A stretch of 64,000 bases of DNA, taken from NCBI GenBank assembly GCA_964016885.1, contig OZ024742.1, positions 114,350,439 to 114,414,438 of the forward strand, given 5' to 3'. Position 1 is the first letter of the stretch; each line of letters begins with the position of its first letter. The notes below the pieces were generated by a model. The model ran no database searches. It saw nothing but the letters and a program-made list of their open reading frames with translations, and was not told where the DNA came from. Positions 44,946 to 59,006 of the stretch are shown here, in pieces. Made by a program: the position numbers and the translations under genes. The stretch is from Eledone cirrhosa. Taxonomy: Eukaryota > Mollusca > Cephalopoda > Octopoda > Eledonidae.

Positions 44946-47023
44946 AACAACAATGATATCAGAAGCAACTGAAATAATAACAAAGTTATATTTTTAAAGA
45001 AAATAAATTATTCAGGAAATTAAAAAAATATATATCCTGAAATTAAATAAAACAAAACAATTATTTTGCAAATAAATAAATAAATAAATAAATAACAAAA
45101 ATAATAATAAACAAACAAAAATGATTATACCATTTTTTCCTTACTTTCGTTTCAGAACATTTCTGATAACGAACTACATATAATTATAGAAGTAAAGATG
45201 TCTTTAAGGGGATGTAGAAATTTGGCAAATATTCATAAAATGAAAGATCTCCTGACTTCAAAGTGGGAAAGTTTCAACAATACTTTATTTTGAAAGAGGA
45301 AGAATGAATGTCAGAAATTCCAGTTAAAAATCGATAATGAATAGATGGAATATTCCATTTAATTCCTGTTCATTGATTTCCTGATATTTTTGGACACAGC
45401 ATAATGGTGATATCTCCTTTCAATGTTAATGAGGATTTCCAAGATTAAGTTTATAAAATTAAATTATACTGTATTTTCACAGTTATCTCATGTTAGATAT
45501 GAGTTTTATCGAATACGAAACTGTTGCAAAGAATGTTGTTAGGCACATTACGGTATTGGAAACTACCTGTGTTTTATATGGCAATTTGAAATAATGTCCG
45601 GTGTTTGATACAAACAAAAACACTCTTATATTGATACTTGCAGTTTGCTGGATGGAGAGTTTATTCATATATTGATGACAGGAGAAATCCCAGTCGTCGG
45701 CAATTCTTACAATGTCATCGGTGTTGCTAGCAGGATTGTACACTATTCAGCAATATAATTGTTGAGAACCATGCTGCTAACGTTCAAGCATTTTGAGGTT
45801 TGCTTTGGTGAATATTTGCTCTCTGCTCCCATAGATGATTTCAAAAAATAATTTTCTCTACTTTCTAAAAACCTTTCTACTCTTACTTTCAAGTACCATG
45901 CCAGCCAGGTAGTATATAATGGAATTAGCCACTTATTAAATACATCCCACATATGATATACAAAATAACCGCCTGACTTCTTCCGTTATTCATAATCTAT
46001 GTACTATATTTCTGTAACGCAGACAATGGTGTCTTCCTTCAGTGTTTTAGAGTTAAACAATGGTTCACAACTTTTTTTGCCCATGTCAGGCATTTACTTT
46101 TAATTGATTTTGGTGGAGCCCCATAAACATTCGATATAAAGAAAACAAAAGACTCATTCCATTTCTTATTTTATGTAGAGAAAGATTAAGGAATTGTATT
46201 ATAGAAATAGTAAATGTATTTGCTTTTTTTTAAAGTAAACTTAATTTAATGATTATAAACATGTATATAACTGTTAGAGCATGAAATAGTATTGGAAAAA
46301 AATGATACTATAGCAATGTTGCCTGAGATTACTAGCCTTGATGAATTATTCAGGTCAGCCTCTAGCTTGTCAGAATATCTGAGTTCAGTTTTGCCCCTCA
46401 TTCGAGAAATGGACGTTGCGATAGATTGGGTTGTTATACATGCTTTCAGGGATGCATAGCCAACACAACGATGCCAAACAGCAGACTAACTTTATGCGCA
46501 CCGCACAATATTGTTTGTGTGTGAGAGAACATCATGCACTCATCTCGATAGGAATTACTACCTCATCGGTTTCGTTTTACACCGTCTGTTCCCATGCTTT
46601 TCAATCACATCGGATCCTTAACTCTACTGCTTCGAAGTCTCACTACTCATATTTGTAGCACATTTCTCATGTTACGCTTGCGTCCTTCTTTCTTAAGTTT
46701 ATGGAATATCCACTTTTACAGAATGTGTGTTTCTTACTGTACCTGCCTCATACTTCCTTTATCCTATTTCACTGGTTTTCAAGTTTTCCATTGGGCTGAG
46801 GACGTTAGCTTAATTCCGAATGGAAGAATTATCACGTGATTAACGGTCAACAGAGGGGCAGTGGTGGATGGAAAATGACAGTAATGAGCTGCTAGAAAAA
46901 ACAATCCGATTCAGTCAAATATTATACTATTCCGTAGGGGAGAAACTACTTATCAATTACTTCATTGAGTAAAACTGGTATCGGCTGGACTCCCTCAGAT
47001 GTATGTCTAGGCTTGTGTATAAA
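44946..47023. other. AT-rich stretch, no gene recognised
   Basis: Short reading frames on both strands show no domain. CAGTGTTTTAGAGTT at 46040 followed by a TTCACAACTTTTTTTGCCC segment resembles the start of some hAT-type elements, but no partner end was found. Confidence 0.5.
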
Positions 47024-47024
47024 T

Positions 47025-47100
<76 letters not shown>
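47024..47100. repeat. (CA)n-(TA)n microsatellite
   Basis: CACACACA then TA tract. Confidence 0.95.
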
Positions 47101-47102
<2 letters not shown>

Positions 47103-47856
47103 GTATATACATATGTTTATACATACAAACACATATGTATAATTATATTTAGAAAGAGAGACAGAGAGATAATTACGTGCGTAAATTATATTGTCTGCTT
47201 ACTTGACCTTTCCACATAACATATCATCCCTTATAAATAACAAAAAGTAACGAGGCAAAAATAGTAAAATACAGAACAGCCTACAATTACTTACACACTG
47301 AAGGACGTTTGACGAAATATCTTTATATACATAACACTATAAACACACCGTAAATTTGAAATAGTTGCTTCTCTCAAAAGATAAATGAATTGTATTTGAT
47401 CTTGGGACTTCTCGATACATATTTTGTCTGTGATAAAATGATTATAGGTAACTTTCTCAAGCTACGCCAAGAGACAGAACATTCTACCTCTACAATTACT
47501 GATGAAGCTGTCATATATTCCTGCCCTCCCCCTCCAATTTAATCTATTAGAAGAAACACACTTTTATCTTTGTTGCCTTCCTGTAGTGCTACCACTACCA
47601 TCCCACCATTCCTGAAGCAATTAAGCTACTTTCAGCGCTGAACATACATTACAGCAATGCTTTCAATGGAGGCGGATACAGTTGTAATATAACTCAACCA
47701 TCGAACCACTGGCTTTTGGAAGCGGAGCACAGCAAAGTGAGTTGGAATTGAATTTAAAGAGTAGCTCCACCTCTTTATTTCTTCAACACCGGAAGTACAG
47801 TTTTCCAGAATACAAAGACTAATTTTTATGTATTTATTTGTTTATTTATTCATTCA
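47101..47856. other. Unassigned sequence before the Helitron
   Basis: No gene or element end was recognised. The Helitron begins at the ATCTCTCTATATATA at its right border. Confidence 0.5.
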
Positions 47857-50800
47857 TCTCTCTATATATAAACTGAAGATGTCTGTCTGTGTGTTAGTAT
47901 GATGTTTATGCATTTCCACATTTCTCTACCCATTTTGATAATTTTTTCCAATGTGCTCCAACTTTCCCGACGGTGGTCAACGCGACATAAACTTTGCCAA
48001 ATATTTCCTGCATCTATAAGAAAGATTGATAAAACTAAATACATGCTCTAACTCTCTCTTGCCGCCTCAACTGCTGCGTCACGTGCTGGTGAGGACGTAG
48101 GGCAGCGTTCCAGGCACCGACGAACCAAGACTTTATATTTTGTTGTTTTCCTTTTTGTAATTTTTTTCTTTCTTTTTAGCAATATGAGAAAAAAAAAAGT
48201 AACATCAATATTCTGATAAAAAATATAGCGAGAAATCTTTTTTCAGGAACGTCCGATTTTGATGATTTTTTTTTTCAGTGTGCTCCAAATTATCATCCCT
48301 GTTTACGCTCTTTTGTGCTATAACTCAGACGTGCTTGCCTTACAGGTTTGACCTACTATTTGAAGTGCATACTTGCTACTACTTACTTAGTACTCACTTT
48401 CCACTTATTCACTGTTCAATTGAACTTTTTCGCTACCCCTCTTTTTTTCTCGATTACCTGCATACGTATTTACGCGTTCGGTTTAATTAGTACTTCCTGT
48501 TTCCCTTTTAAAGCTTAATTTTAAAATATACTTTGACACTACGGTCATGCCCAAGAGAAAAGACCACGGCTTAGTCGCAAAACTAAAGCTCGTTCTGCTG
48601 CCAAACGAAGAAGAGCTTCAGAGTCGTCCCTCGAGAATTTGACTCGGTTGTCACAAAATGCAACTAGAAATGCAATTACCCGGTCAACTGAGACAGAAGA
48701 ACAGAGGAGCATTCGCCTTTCCGTGAATGCATTTCTAACTGCAATTGCGCGTACCGCGCAAACTGATGAACAATATTCTCGACGATGAAGCAGAAATGCT
48801 ACTTCCACTGCTGCGGCGCCTGCTGCTGAGGACGAAGAACAGCGTTCCAGACGACGAGGAAGAGATGCCGCCTCAACTGCTGCGTCACGTGCTGGTGAGG
48901 ATGTAGGGCAGCGTTCCAGACGCCGATGTACGGACGCCGCTTCAACCGCTTCAGTGCGCGCGTCAGAGACTGCGCAAATTCGATTACACAGATTAAACAC
49001 CAATGAACTCCGCAAGAAGGCTCAACGAGGTACTCCGAGGTTCACTTGTACTCAGTGGTCTCATAAGGCTTTCCACTATGTCTCTACAGTTAACTATGCA
49101 CTGCTGCCAGAAGTTCAGATTGGATCCATGTCCGTCATTTGCCAATCTTGCCGGGCAAAAAGATGGCCAGGTGAGACTTCAGGGATGTGCTACTCTGACG
49201 GCAAAGTGAAACTGTTTCCTCTACAGGAACCACCACTGACCGGTGCCACAGCGGAGTCGGAACACTTCCTTCAATGTTCCAGGAGATACAACGTTGCCTT
49301 CCAACTGTTTCCTACATAAGGAAAAATCAAGCACGCATTCGTTCGGACAGCTACATTCACTTACAGGAAGGAGTAAGGAATGACGTCGATCCCGAGAACC
49401 CTGGAAAACACTGTATCCTTCCGTCGACATTTATTGGGAGTCCCCGATACATGAATTAACACACACAGGATGCTATGACTTACGTGCATCTCTACGGCAG
49501 ACATGATCTCTTCATCACTTTAACTTGCAACCCAAATGGACTGAAAATACCGCGGAATTATTTCCCGGACAAGGGGCGTCAGACAGAAACGACGTTACAG
49601 CACGAGTCTTCCACTTAAAATTGACAAAACTTATTGAACTCATACAATCAGGTAAGGCCTTTGGACGTGTTAGGTGCTACGTATACACCGTTGTGTGGGA
49701 AAAGAGAGGCCTGCCACACGCCCACCTACTCATTTGGCTAATAACGAAAATCAACGTAACCAGCACTGACAGCATTATTTCAGCAGAAATACCCGACCTG
49801 AAATTGGACAGAGAACTCCACAACATCGTCCCTGCTCACATGGTTCACGGGCCACGCGGAAACGGTTTCAATATGACTTCTGCATTAAAGAAAGAAGGTG
49901 CACCAATAGTTATTCAAGGCCATTCCTCTGAGAAACTCAGACAGATGGCGACGGTTACCCATTATACCGCCGAAGGGAGCTAGCGGACGGAGGAATTGTT
50001 GCGAAAACCCCACGTCGACATGGGTGGATTGAACCCTACTGCCTACTTCTGCTTAAAATGTTTAACGCCCACATTAACCTTGAATACTGCCACTCCGTCA
50101 AATCAATAAAGTACGTCTGCAAGTACATTGATAAGGGGTCCGATGCTGCGTCATTCGGTATTACAATGGAGAACAGCTAAGACGAAATCACTCGATACCA
50201 GGTCGGCCGATACATCAGCAGTAATGAAGCGTTCTGGCGATTCTTCCACTTTGCAATACACCATAACTACCCCACCCCCAATCAAACAGTTGGCGGTGCA
50301 CCTTGAAGACGGTGAAATAGTCTACTTCACCGCCTCCACCGCCTCCACCGCTGCTGAGATAGCAGAGCAAACCAAGATACCACACTTACGGTATTTATTA
50401 AGTTATGCCGAAACGATCCCTTCGCCAAAACCCTCTTCTACTCTCAGGTGCCATCATACTACATTTGGAACACAGACAACAGAATTTGGTTAAGAAGGGT
50501 GAAAGGACAACACGTCGAGGGACATCCAGACATTAAAATCACCCCTACCCTTGGGAAAGTCTACACAATTCATCCTAACCAACAGGAATGCTTTTATATC
50601 CGCCTTCTAATGCATGAGGTGGTAGGACCGACATCTTTTGACGATCTGAAAACAATCAACGGAGTGGTCTGTACATTCCGCGCACCCTACCTTAGACGGG
50701 GTCAACAGGAAGATGGCGCTCAGTGGGATGCAACATTGGCCTAGGCAGCTACAATACGCTCAGCGCGAAGTCTTCGGCAACACTGTGCGGTGCTACTGCA

Positions 50801-52936
50801 GACATGCGAGCTAAGCGACCCTCTATCCTTATGGGAGAAATACAAAGAGGACCTTTCCGATGACTACATACACCAAAGACAACTGCTACTCCCTCATTCC
50901 GACGTACGACTCAGCGACGAATTCTTCAACAAAGCTCTCATTGACATCGAGATCAAAATCCTAACTGCCTGCGGAAATGATCTTCCATTCTATGGACTGC
51001 CAAAAGTTCCGCGAACGGGCTCGGACATACTTCTGACGGGCATAATTCAGGAAACTGCCTACGACACCCTCGCACTGTTCATGAACGAAAATGAACCGAA
51101 ATTGTTACAGGACCAACCGTGGGCGTATGACATTATTTGCACTTCCATTCGTCAACGCACAGGAGGTATCTCCTTTTTGGACACCCTAGGAGGAACTGGT
51201 AAAACATTCGTCACTAAAATCCTCCTCGCCAAAGTGTGACATCAAAAACGATTCGCTCTGGCTGCGGCTTCTTCTGGGATTGCCGCAACTCCGCTGCCCG
51301 GAGGTAGGACAGCTCATTCCGCATTTAAACTACCATTCAACGCGACTGCAGACGACACGATAACCTGCAATATTACCAAGGACTCTTACAAAGCAGAAGT
51401 CTTGAAAAGATGCCAGCTAATTGTGTGGGTCGAATGCACAATGGCCCATAAAGGGGTCCCTTGAGGCGTTAGACAGAACCCTACGAGACATCTGGGAATA
51501 CAACCGGCCGATGTGAGGAGTACATCTCCTGTTGTCTGGCGATTTTCGACAAACTCTTCCAGTTATTCCAAAAGCCACCAGGGCCGACACTGTGGGGGCA
51601 TGCATTAAGTCATCTCCCCTGTGGCAGGAGGTGACAATCCTGACCCTCACAACAAACATGAGAGCCCAACTGTTTGGCGAGCACTTATCACCCGACTTCT
51701 CAAAGGACCTCTTAACAGTTGGTGACGGCACTGCACCTTCAGATGCAGCTGGAGAAATGGCAGTATCTTAAGTAGGCACCGTTGTCGACAATGTTGACGA
51801 CCTCACAGCCTCTGTCTTTCCCGATATGGCCATGTTGGTTATGCGATAGAGCCATATTAGCTCCAAAAAATGTTTCAGTTGCAACAATCAATGAGGACTT
51901 TCTGCAACGCATTCCTGGAAACCTCCATACCTACAAATCTGTGGACACAGTTGTAGACAAAGATGAGGTTGACGACTTTCCCACAGAATTCCTCAATTCC
52001 TTGAACCTCTCCGGACTGCCACCTGATGCACTGCGCCTTAAAGTTGGGGCTCCACCGATGCTGTTGAGGAACCTGGAACCACCGCGTCTCTGCAATGGAA
52101 CACGGTTAGTGGTAAGAAACCTCCTGCCGCATGTAATTGAAACCACAAGTCTCACGGGCTGCGGCGCTGGAGAAAACGTATTTAAACCCAGAATACCATT
52201 TACTCCATCAAGTAGGCAATGCCCCTGTACTATGCGCCGACATCAATTCCCCGTTAAATTTTGCTTCGCGATGTCAATCAACAAGTCCCAAGGCCAAACG
52301 CTAACAACGGCAGGCCTCCATTTAGACCAGCTGTGCTTCTCACACAGCCAATTATACGTCGCATGCTCAAGAGTCGGATGTAAGCAGAATTTATTCATAC
52401 TTGCGCCCAAAGGCAGAACAAAAAAATGTAGTCTACAGAGAGGTGTTGTGACTCCTCTATTCAGCACCACTACAGTCTTGCCGGTCTGACATATGGTGAT
52501 TACATACTATTGTTGTATATTTTCAAACTTAATCGTATTTACTTACCCATGCTTATTCTCCCTCTTTCCTCCATAGGGCATCCAATTTGCTTTCGCAGAG
52601 CATGAAGTTTCGGGACAGCATGTCCGCTGCCGTTGGTAGAAGAGGAAGAGGCCATATTCACCTGCGAACGTTTTACACCCCTTTCCACGTCTTGCTACCA
52701 AATTGTTACCATTGTGAGAACCATAACACGGCCCTCTTCAGGGCCACCTCACGTTCAATTGTTACCCCCTTCTCAGAGTGTTGCAAAGCCCTTTGCTGGG
52801 ATTTCTATCCCGTTGCAAATCGATTCGTTGGGCGGGAACTTATATCAATATTTGCCTTAGCAATAATAATTGAGTGGAATCATTAAGAGTACTTTAAAGC
52901 AATTAAACCCCGAGCAGCGCCGGGAACTTATGCTAG
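47857..52936 (+). mobile_element. Helitron, about 5.1 kb
   Basis: The 5' end TCTCTCTATATATAAACTG (47857 or 47859) is preceded by A. The 3' end has CCCCGAGCAGCGCCGGG, then CTAG at 52933-52936 before T, so it sits between A and T as Helitrons do. It encodes Rep and PIF1-type helicase on the plus strand. The 5' untranslated part (48061-48126) holds an extra copy of a coding-region repeat unit also found at 48868-48930. The ends match those of the small Helitron at 38.4-39.3 kb, so they may be one family. Confidence 0.85.
48547..52489 (+). pseudogene. Helitron Rep-helicase protein, decayed
   Basis: The N-terminal part (48560-48990) is an array of about 22-residue units such as RDAASTAASRAGEDVGQRSR, with one stop. 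A Cys segment CQSCRAKRWPGE is near 49140. The rolling-circle Rep HUH motif is in GLPHAHLLIWL (49705-49740) and the two-Tyr motif in IKYVCKYIDKG (50100-50135). The helicase has Walker A GGTGKTF (51190-51210), SGDFRQTLPVIPK (51535-51575) and TTNMRAQ, then FAMSINKSQGQTL (52270) and LYVACSRVGCKQN (52355), which agree with PIF1 motifs. At least six frameshifts or stops break it. It would nick, unwind and move the element; this copy cannot. Confidence 0.85.
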
Positions 52937-52959
52937 TATATTAATTTAAAAACTATTTA

Positions 52960-53115
52960 CATTTTGAGTTCAAATCCTGCCGAGGTTGGCTTTGACTTTC
53001 GTCCATGCGGGGTCGATAGTATGGGGTACCAATGGCACATTGAGGTTGAATCCATAGAAACTTCCTACCTCCTTGATTGTTGGCCTCATGACTAATTCTA
53101 AAATCATTATTTACA
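52960..53115 (+). mobile_element. tRNA-derived SINE fragment of cephalopod type
   Basis: GAGTTCAAATCCTGCCGAGG corresponds to the B-box end of the tRNA-like head. It is followed by TTGGCTTTGACTTTCGTCC, GGGGTCGATA, GTACCA and TTGTTGGCC, in the order of the cephalopod tRNA-related SINEs as I know them. The head upstream of the B box is missing. Moderately diverged. It follows the Helitron 3' end by about 25 bases. Confidence 0.65.
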
Positions 53116-53339
53116 AATTAAACCTTTAGTTACTATAACCTATAATATGTTTTTATATACTATAACCTATAATATACACACATCAAGTGCATTCCCTGCC
53201 GGTTTTCAAATCCGTCATGTATATGAGTATGCAAAATATACCATCCATTGTTTTCCCCTCTAGCCTTCTATACACTAGTCCTCCAATATATACCACATCA
53301 CCCGCTTCCAACTTCTCTCTATATATATCCACCTAATAC
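53116..53339. other. Unassigned sequence with short tandem repeat
   Basis: Contains two or three copies of TACTATAACCTATAATAT (about 53129-53175). Nothing else recognised. Confidence 0.5.
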
Positions 53340-55265
53340 CTACCTGCAATCCCCACATTCTCCCAATTTTCATTTTGCCGCCTCCACCCCAACATCCAAG
53401 AATTAAAAGCTCGCCTCTCCCCAGCCTTCCACATCACGGTAGTTCCATGAGTGTCACCCGTACTCCATGCACAGCAGGAGTACGGGTGAAAGGAGTACGG
53501 GTGAAAGAAAGGAACTGCTCCAACTGTACCAGCTTCCTCCACCGCTCTTGTGGAGCTCGATGGAATCAGTGCATCGGTAGCATTGACTGCCATGCGTATC
53601 AATATCGACCTTATGTGTGGTCACGGGTGCCCGTCATAACGAAGACCCGAACCTGCTCGAATCCGACGAGTGTCATATGGAAATGTCCCAAATCAGCCAG
53701 TCACCGAGAGTAACCACCAGGATCGACTACGCTCTCCCTGCAATCGATCCCTCGGCTCGGGATCCCGACAGTAGGGATCCCCCACTGTGGGAGAGATATC
53801 AGCCCCTCCCTCTTTCGAGGCTCTATGGCTTACTGTGACTTTTGACCTGTGAGCCTCTGGGGATTCTCGTACTGTCCTTCAGGGCTGAAACAACACCAGT
53901 AACCCGCTCCCGACCGTTTTAAACATCTCTGGGACAGATTCAACCTTTAACTAATTGGGGTAACGTTTCGGCGGCGGTACGTGCGTTAGCCTCATGTGAC
54001 ACTGTAGACGACATCCTGGACGTTCCTCCACAGGCAAGATCCGGCAGTCGTTTTACAGCCATCAACCACTGTCTCCTACATGCTAATTTGCGCTGACGTC
54101 GGCGGGATTAAACAATAGCTACGGAGAGGCCGGATTCTATGACGCCGTACTCAATACCTATACACGCATTCCCAGAATCGTCTAACGCCAAAAGACGCCT
54201 CCAACTCTTTCTCGCTTTCCAATTATCTAGAATGCCGCAAGAGAGTGGGTAGAGACCAAACCTGCAGATATGTTCCAAATGGCTAAGAGGCTACGTCTCA
54301 TTGACGCTCACCCGGCGCTTTTTCTCTTTAGGAAATGCTTCGCTCACTCTAAGTGTTTGTTCACACTGCACGGTGAACCCTGTCACCCCTATGCAGATTG
54401 TCTCCATCCGGTGCTGTGCAGAACTCATCTGCAATTTCAGTTTCAAAAGCTCTGGCTGGCAACAGGTGAAGATCCAAGCGAGAATTTGTTGGCTCGGTCT
54501 GTGATCTGCTCCGGATCTGGCTCTACTAGCGTATCTACTCTATTTCCTCTTGTCATGGGCTCGTCAGCGATGTCTTCCACAAGAAGGATAGAGTCAGGCG
54601 TGTACAAACATCGTCTGCATCCGCTCGGCTTCATAGCCAAACAGCGGTGTGCGGTTCAATTCAGGGTCTCCTTCATCAACTGGTATCCCTTTTGATGACG
54701 AGTGCACTCACATTGGAGTAGCCCAACGCCGCAGCCTCCATGTGTGCGAGCCACGTAAACGCCGTCGTGGGGCGGTTACTTACAGGTTTTGCCTGCACTC
54801 AGACCGTTTTCCCAATATGCCGCTCGCAATGACATATTGAGAAGGAGTCTGGATGCAACTGGCTTCACATCACAAGTAGAGACATCAAGACTCGACAGTA
54901 GAGACGGCAAGCGCCACTTCGGAATTACCCTCTTCCCATTCGATGGAGTTATATCCCTAATCTGAAACACTACATGTTCTGACACGTTCTCCACCTTCAA
55001 CGTAATTGCTTCGACCACAAAACGCGCTACTGCCGCCGGAAATTCAGAGGAAGGGAAGACAAAGAAATACCGGGAATAGCCTATCCGCTTCCACTTCGTA
55101 CCTATCGCAGTCATGACCATAGAGTTACTGTTACCAAGCTCTGCGAAGCTCCTCCGCATGATCGGGACGTCATCAGCCTGTCTGTTGAAGGAAACCGTGG
55201 AGGTGAGAAGGCTGTTGCAGAGGATGTCTCTGGTTATAGTCCGCGAAAATGCTTTGCGGACTTAT
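53340..55265 (+). pseudogene. LINE relic with PHD-like N-part and nuclease-like C-part
   Basis: A frame at 53375-53713 includes CSNC, FLHRSC and WKCPK, spaced like a PHD or RING-type zinc finger seen at the N-terminus of some LINE proteins. After unassigned sequence, 54275-54445 encodes RLRLIDAHPALFLFRKCFAH and LFTLHGEPCHPYADCL. That matches the post-palm part of a reverse transcriptase family widespread in invertebrates. 54700-55260 holds IGVAQRRSLHVCEP, NDILRRSLDATGF and DGKRHFGITLFPFDG, where relatives have DGKRPDG, a probable nuclease PD motif, here mutated. RLLQRMSLVIVRENAL ends it. The catalytic core is deleted; many stops. Confidence 0.55.
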
Positions 55266-58200
55266 CCTCGGGGCGCAGCCCTAAAACCACCACATCCTAA
55301 GCCCAGAGCCCATCCACCTTCCCTTCCCCCTTTCTTCTGTGGCCCTAGAGTCCTTCCTTTTCCCCTAGTTTTAAACTCATTTATGACTTTCATCGTCATT
55401 TCCTCTATTTTCCCATACAGCCTGATCTGTCCTTCCCCCTTTCCCCATTTTCTCATTTCTTAATTTTGCTTTTATCGCACTTTTTCTTATTTATTCATCT
55501 TTATTTGTTGCTTTTGTCCTTAGTAATTTAGTAAATTATTGTAATTAAAGTTTTGCCGAATTATTTATGTAAATACACGTAGAAAATGTAACAGATATTT
55601 AGAATATAAAACATATTTCCTGAAAACTGCTGTTATAAATACGTTTATATGCTGAACAAATAAAACAAAACATGAATGAACAAATAAATGAATATTTATG
55701 TTGCAATCAATGTAGCAATAAATTAGCATTATCCTTAAAAACGTTAAATAAACTGGATTGCCGATTTCTTTCGGTTTTGGCTTCAGTTTTCCAACACCGC
55801 CTGAAGTTTTTGTTTGACTCAGATTATGAATACCATCAATTTTTATGAGAATATATTATTACATACAAATAACATTACGTATATTGAGAGATTGATTTAA
55901 AATGGAAGGCAGACTTACTCAATCGTCCACTTTAACTCTAACATACGTCTTTGGTCGCCGGCAGTTAGGCTGTGTTTACATTCTTTTCCTCCTTGTTATT
56001 CTGATACCTGACTCAAATAGTAAACTTATAAGTGTTACCCACGCTTTCTAAAGAAAATATAATTTTGTTCATATATTTCATGAAATTCCAAATCACAACG
56101 CAAAATTATGACAGCAAAATATGACAGAGTACGAATGGAACTCGTATGAAAAAGGATATTACCACAGAGCCATGTATCATGACCACTTTCAATGTATTCT
56201 TCCCTCCATAGACATAAGTGTTGTATGCAAAATTATCTGTTATAAAAAAACTATAAATCCATTATTTGAAAATGATTCTGTAAAACCTCAATGTTATGTT
56301 CAAATGCCTCAGACACATAATGTATCGATCCTATCAACCTTTAAGTCAGGGCTCAATAATTTTAATTACATATGACTTCTAAATATTCTTAAAGGACACC
56401 ACCTGCAGGCAACACGTTATAATTGTTTATCTCTAATTTAATATTTATTGAACTTCACAGCGAATAAATAATTTGGTAATTAAGCAGACCTATGAACGAA
56501 ACCATTCTAGTAATTATTTTTTCACATGTTGCCCATCATAGAATAAAAGATCTCGTTATTATGATTGGTGACTCTTAACCCGAGAAAGATTTCAGAATGG
56601 TGAGCAACTACCTAAAGCTCTCCATTGTTGATAATTATGATGCTGATTCCAATGTTTATTACTTCTAATGACCCAGATACTTTTCTATGTATGATTTATT
56701 CTCTAAATATATCATTTATATATGTTCTTGTCATAAAATACGTAATGATTCACATTGTGAAGTAGTATTGTAAAGTACCTAGTTATAAACCTTAATTTTG
56801 TAGTTGATGAGTATTTATTGACATACACATAGTGACAGCTTGTGCCGTAAATTGTGGATGATATGTGTCTCCTTTGCCGTTTATTTGATATGCAACACTG
56901 CGTGAGAAAATTAGCTATTTAATATACTGCGGGGTTTTATTACTAGTGAAATCATACACATTTATATTTCAAATATCTGATAGAGTAAGCATGTATACAC
57001 AGACTGTCATAGACATAAAGGCAAACACATGCCTGCATTCACATATGAAATGGCAATTATTCTCTTACCAAAATATCTATGTATTTATACAATCCTTCTA
57101 GACGTATGTCAACATATGCCCTTTCGTTAAGTTTGCTTAAACATAAAAAAATTAAAAAAAACATTACATTTATAAGAAATTATTATATCCTATTTGAAAA
57201 TCCTAAAAAAAAAAAGTTGTTTTACACTTTCAAATAACACTTTGAAGTAACATGAGAGTTTCCCACAGTTTATATCAATAAAATAACGTCTTCATGTTTT
57301 TACTTATGTTTTGTTTTTTTATCGAATTTCAGTTTTATTTTTCACGTATTTCTTGCATGGGGTTGTATAACGTATATTTTCTTTCAATAAACTGCTTTCT
57401 CATGTTCGCTATCAAATTTTGATTTACACAGTTTTTTTTTTTATGAACGCCCGTATACCACAATATCTATTGCTATTTTAAACTTTTTTCATATTTTAAC
57501 GCGTTTAGATCTCTTCCTGGCTCAATGAAGCATTGGTTTGTTTTCATTTTTTAAAGACCATATTCAATATATAATTTAATCTAACAAACACTTCAAGATT
57601 GATGCATTTTCGTTTTTATTCTACACTCATTCTTGACAAAGCAGATTTAACTTAAAATGTGAATAATCTTACATTGAACCAAATTCCAATAAACATAAAT
57701 ATAAGCGTTATACAATTCTTTCTGAAGATTTCATTTTAAAATTTAATTCAAAAAATATAAAAAGGCTTATTTCGAAAAGCTATTCCGTATATTAATTATT
57801 CCCGTGAAATTCACGATGAGTAGAAAATATGTAGAACTATTTTGTATGCATGCATAGCATAGCATTAAAAAGAAAGGTGAAATATATCAGTTGTCTCAAT
57901 GTAAATGCACACACAAAGCATATCCTTATATAGATGTTTGCGAATAAATTAATTCTTCCTGGACACAATGTGTGCGCTAATATGAGGTACAATTTAGACA
58001 AGCAGGAATAATTTTGATAATGTGTTCAGAGTGGAACACGATTATTTGTTATTGTAGAGGGTCTGTCAGAATTCTTTTCTGTTCAAGGGGGAGGATTTTC
58101 TGATATATAATACCGGTTTAAAAGCATACAATCGGAAGAGTTCTCAATGATCATTGTCTTATTTAAACCGGATATTTTATAACGATTTTCAATAAAAGAA

Positions 58201-58934
58201 ATTACTGTAAAAAAAAAAAAGGATTTTCGTTTTACTGGATTTCACTCATTCCTAAGCTTTACTTCAAGCTACGTCAAAAACATCTCACCAAACTGTATAG
58301 AATGGTATTAAACCAAATGTTCATCAATGAGGAAAACTCATAACTCAATTAGTTAGATACTCATGGTAGACATACACGTTTCATGTTATGAATAAGCTTG
58401 GGGTAGCACAACATATCATTTCTGCACATCAAGTCAATCCGGCTATTGGTTTATCTTTACTCACTGCTTCCTTGAAGCATTAATATACCGCCCACAAATT
58501 CTCTAGATATTTCACACCTTTTGGAGCCTACAGAGACATACGCATTTTCTCTCTAATTCTTTCTCTTTCTTAGGCACAGGTTTAAACGAAGCGCAGTTGG
58601 AATGTAACGACAACAATTACTTCCTTGAATTTCTTTCCTACGGGAGTTAACTCCTAATTTAAATAGAAAAAGACATAATTATCTGAAATGAGTATGCTTG
58701 TCTGTGTGTGTAATCGGTATTGGGGTTGTATTGTGTAGGGTATACGGGTGTATAAATGGGTAATTAGTTAAGCATACATGTTTATTTTGAAGTGTTGATA
58801 GTGACGATGGTTAATTTCGTGTCTTTCTAGCTGGTGATGATGGTAATTATTTCAGGTTGAGCATGTTTGATGAATGTTGAGGTACTATGGTGTAAAATAC
58901 AGTAACATACTGGTTAGATATTAGTGTCTGTGGT
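55266..58934. other. LINE 3' flank, then AT-rich DNA without genes
   Basis: Pyrimidine-rich sequence to about 55560 is probably the 3' untranslated region of the LINE relic. The rest has no reading frame of interest. A short open frame at 56121-56375 has no recognisable domain. Confidence 0.5.
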
Positions 58935-58938
58935 TTGG

Positions 58939-59000
<62 letters not shown>
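58935..59000. repeat. (GTA)n microsatellite
   Basis: GTAGTAGTAG array with GTGGTG near its end. Poly-Val and poly-Thr frames come from it. Confidence 0.95.

Positions 59001-59006
<6 letters not shown>

Noticed and set aside
46040..46110. hAT-like terminal sequence
   Set aside because: Similarity is short and no second terminal inverted repeat, target duplication or transposase was found.
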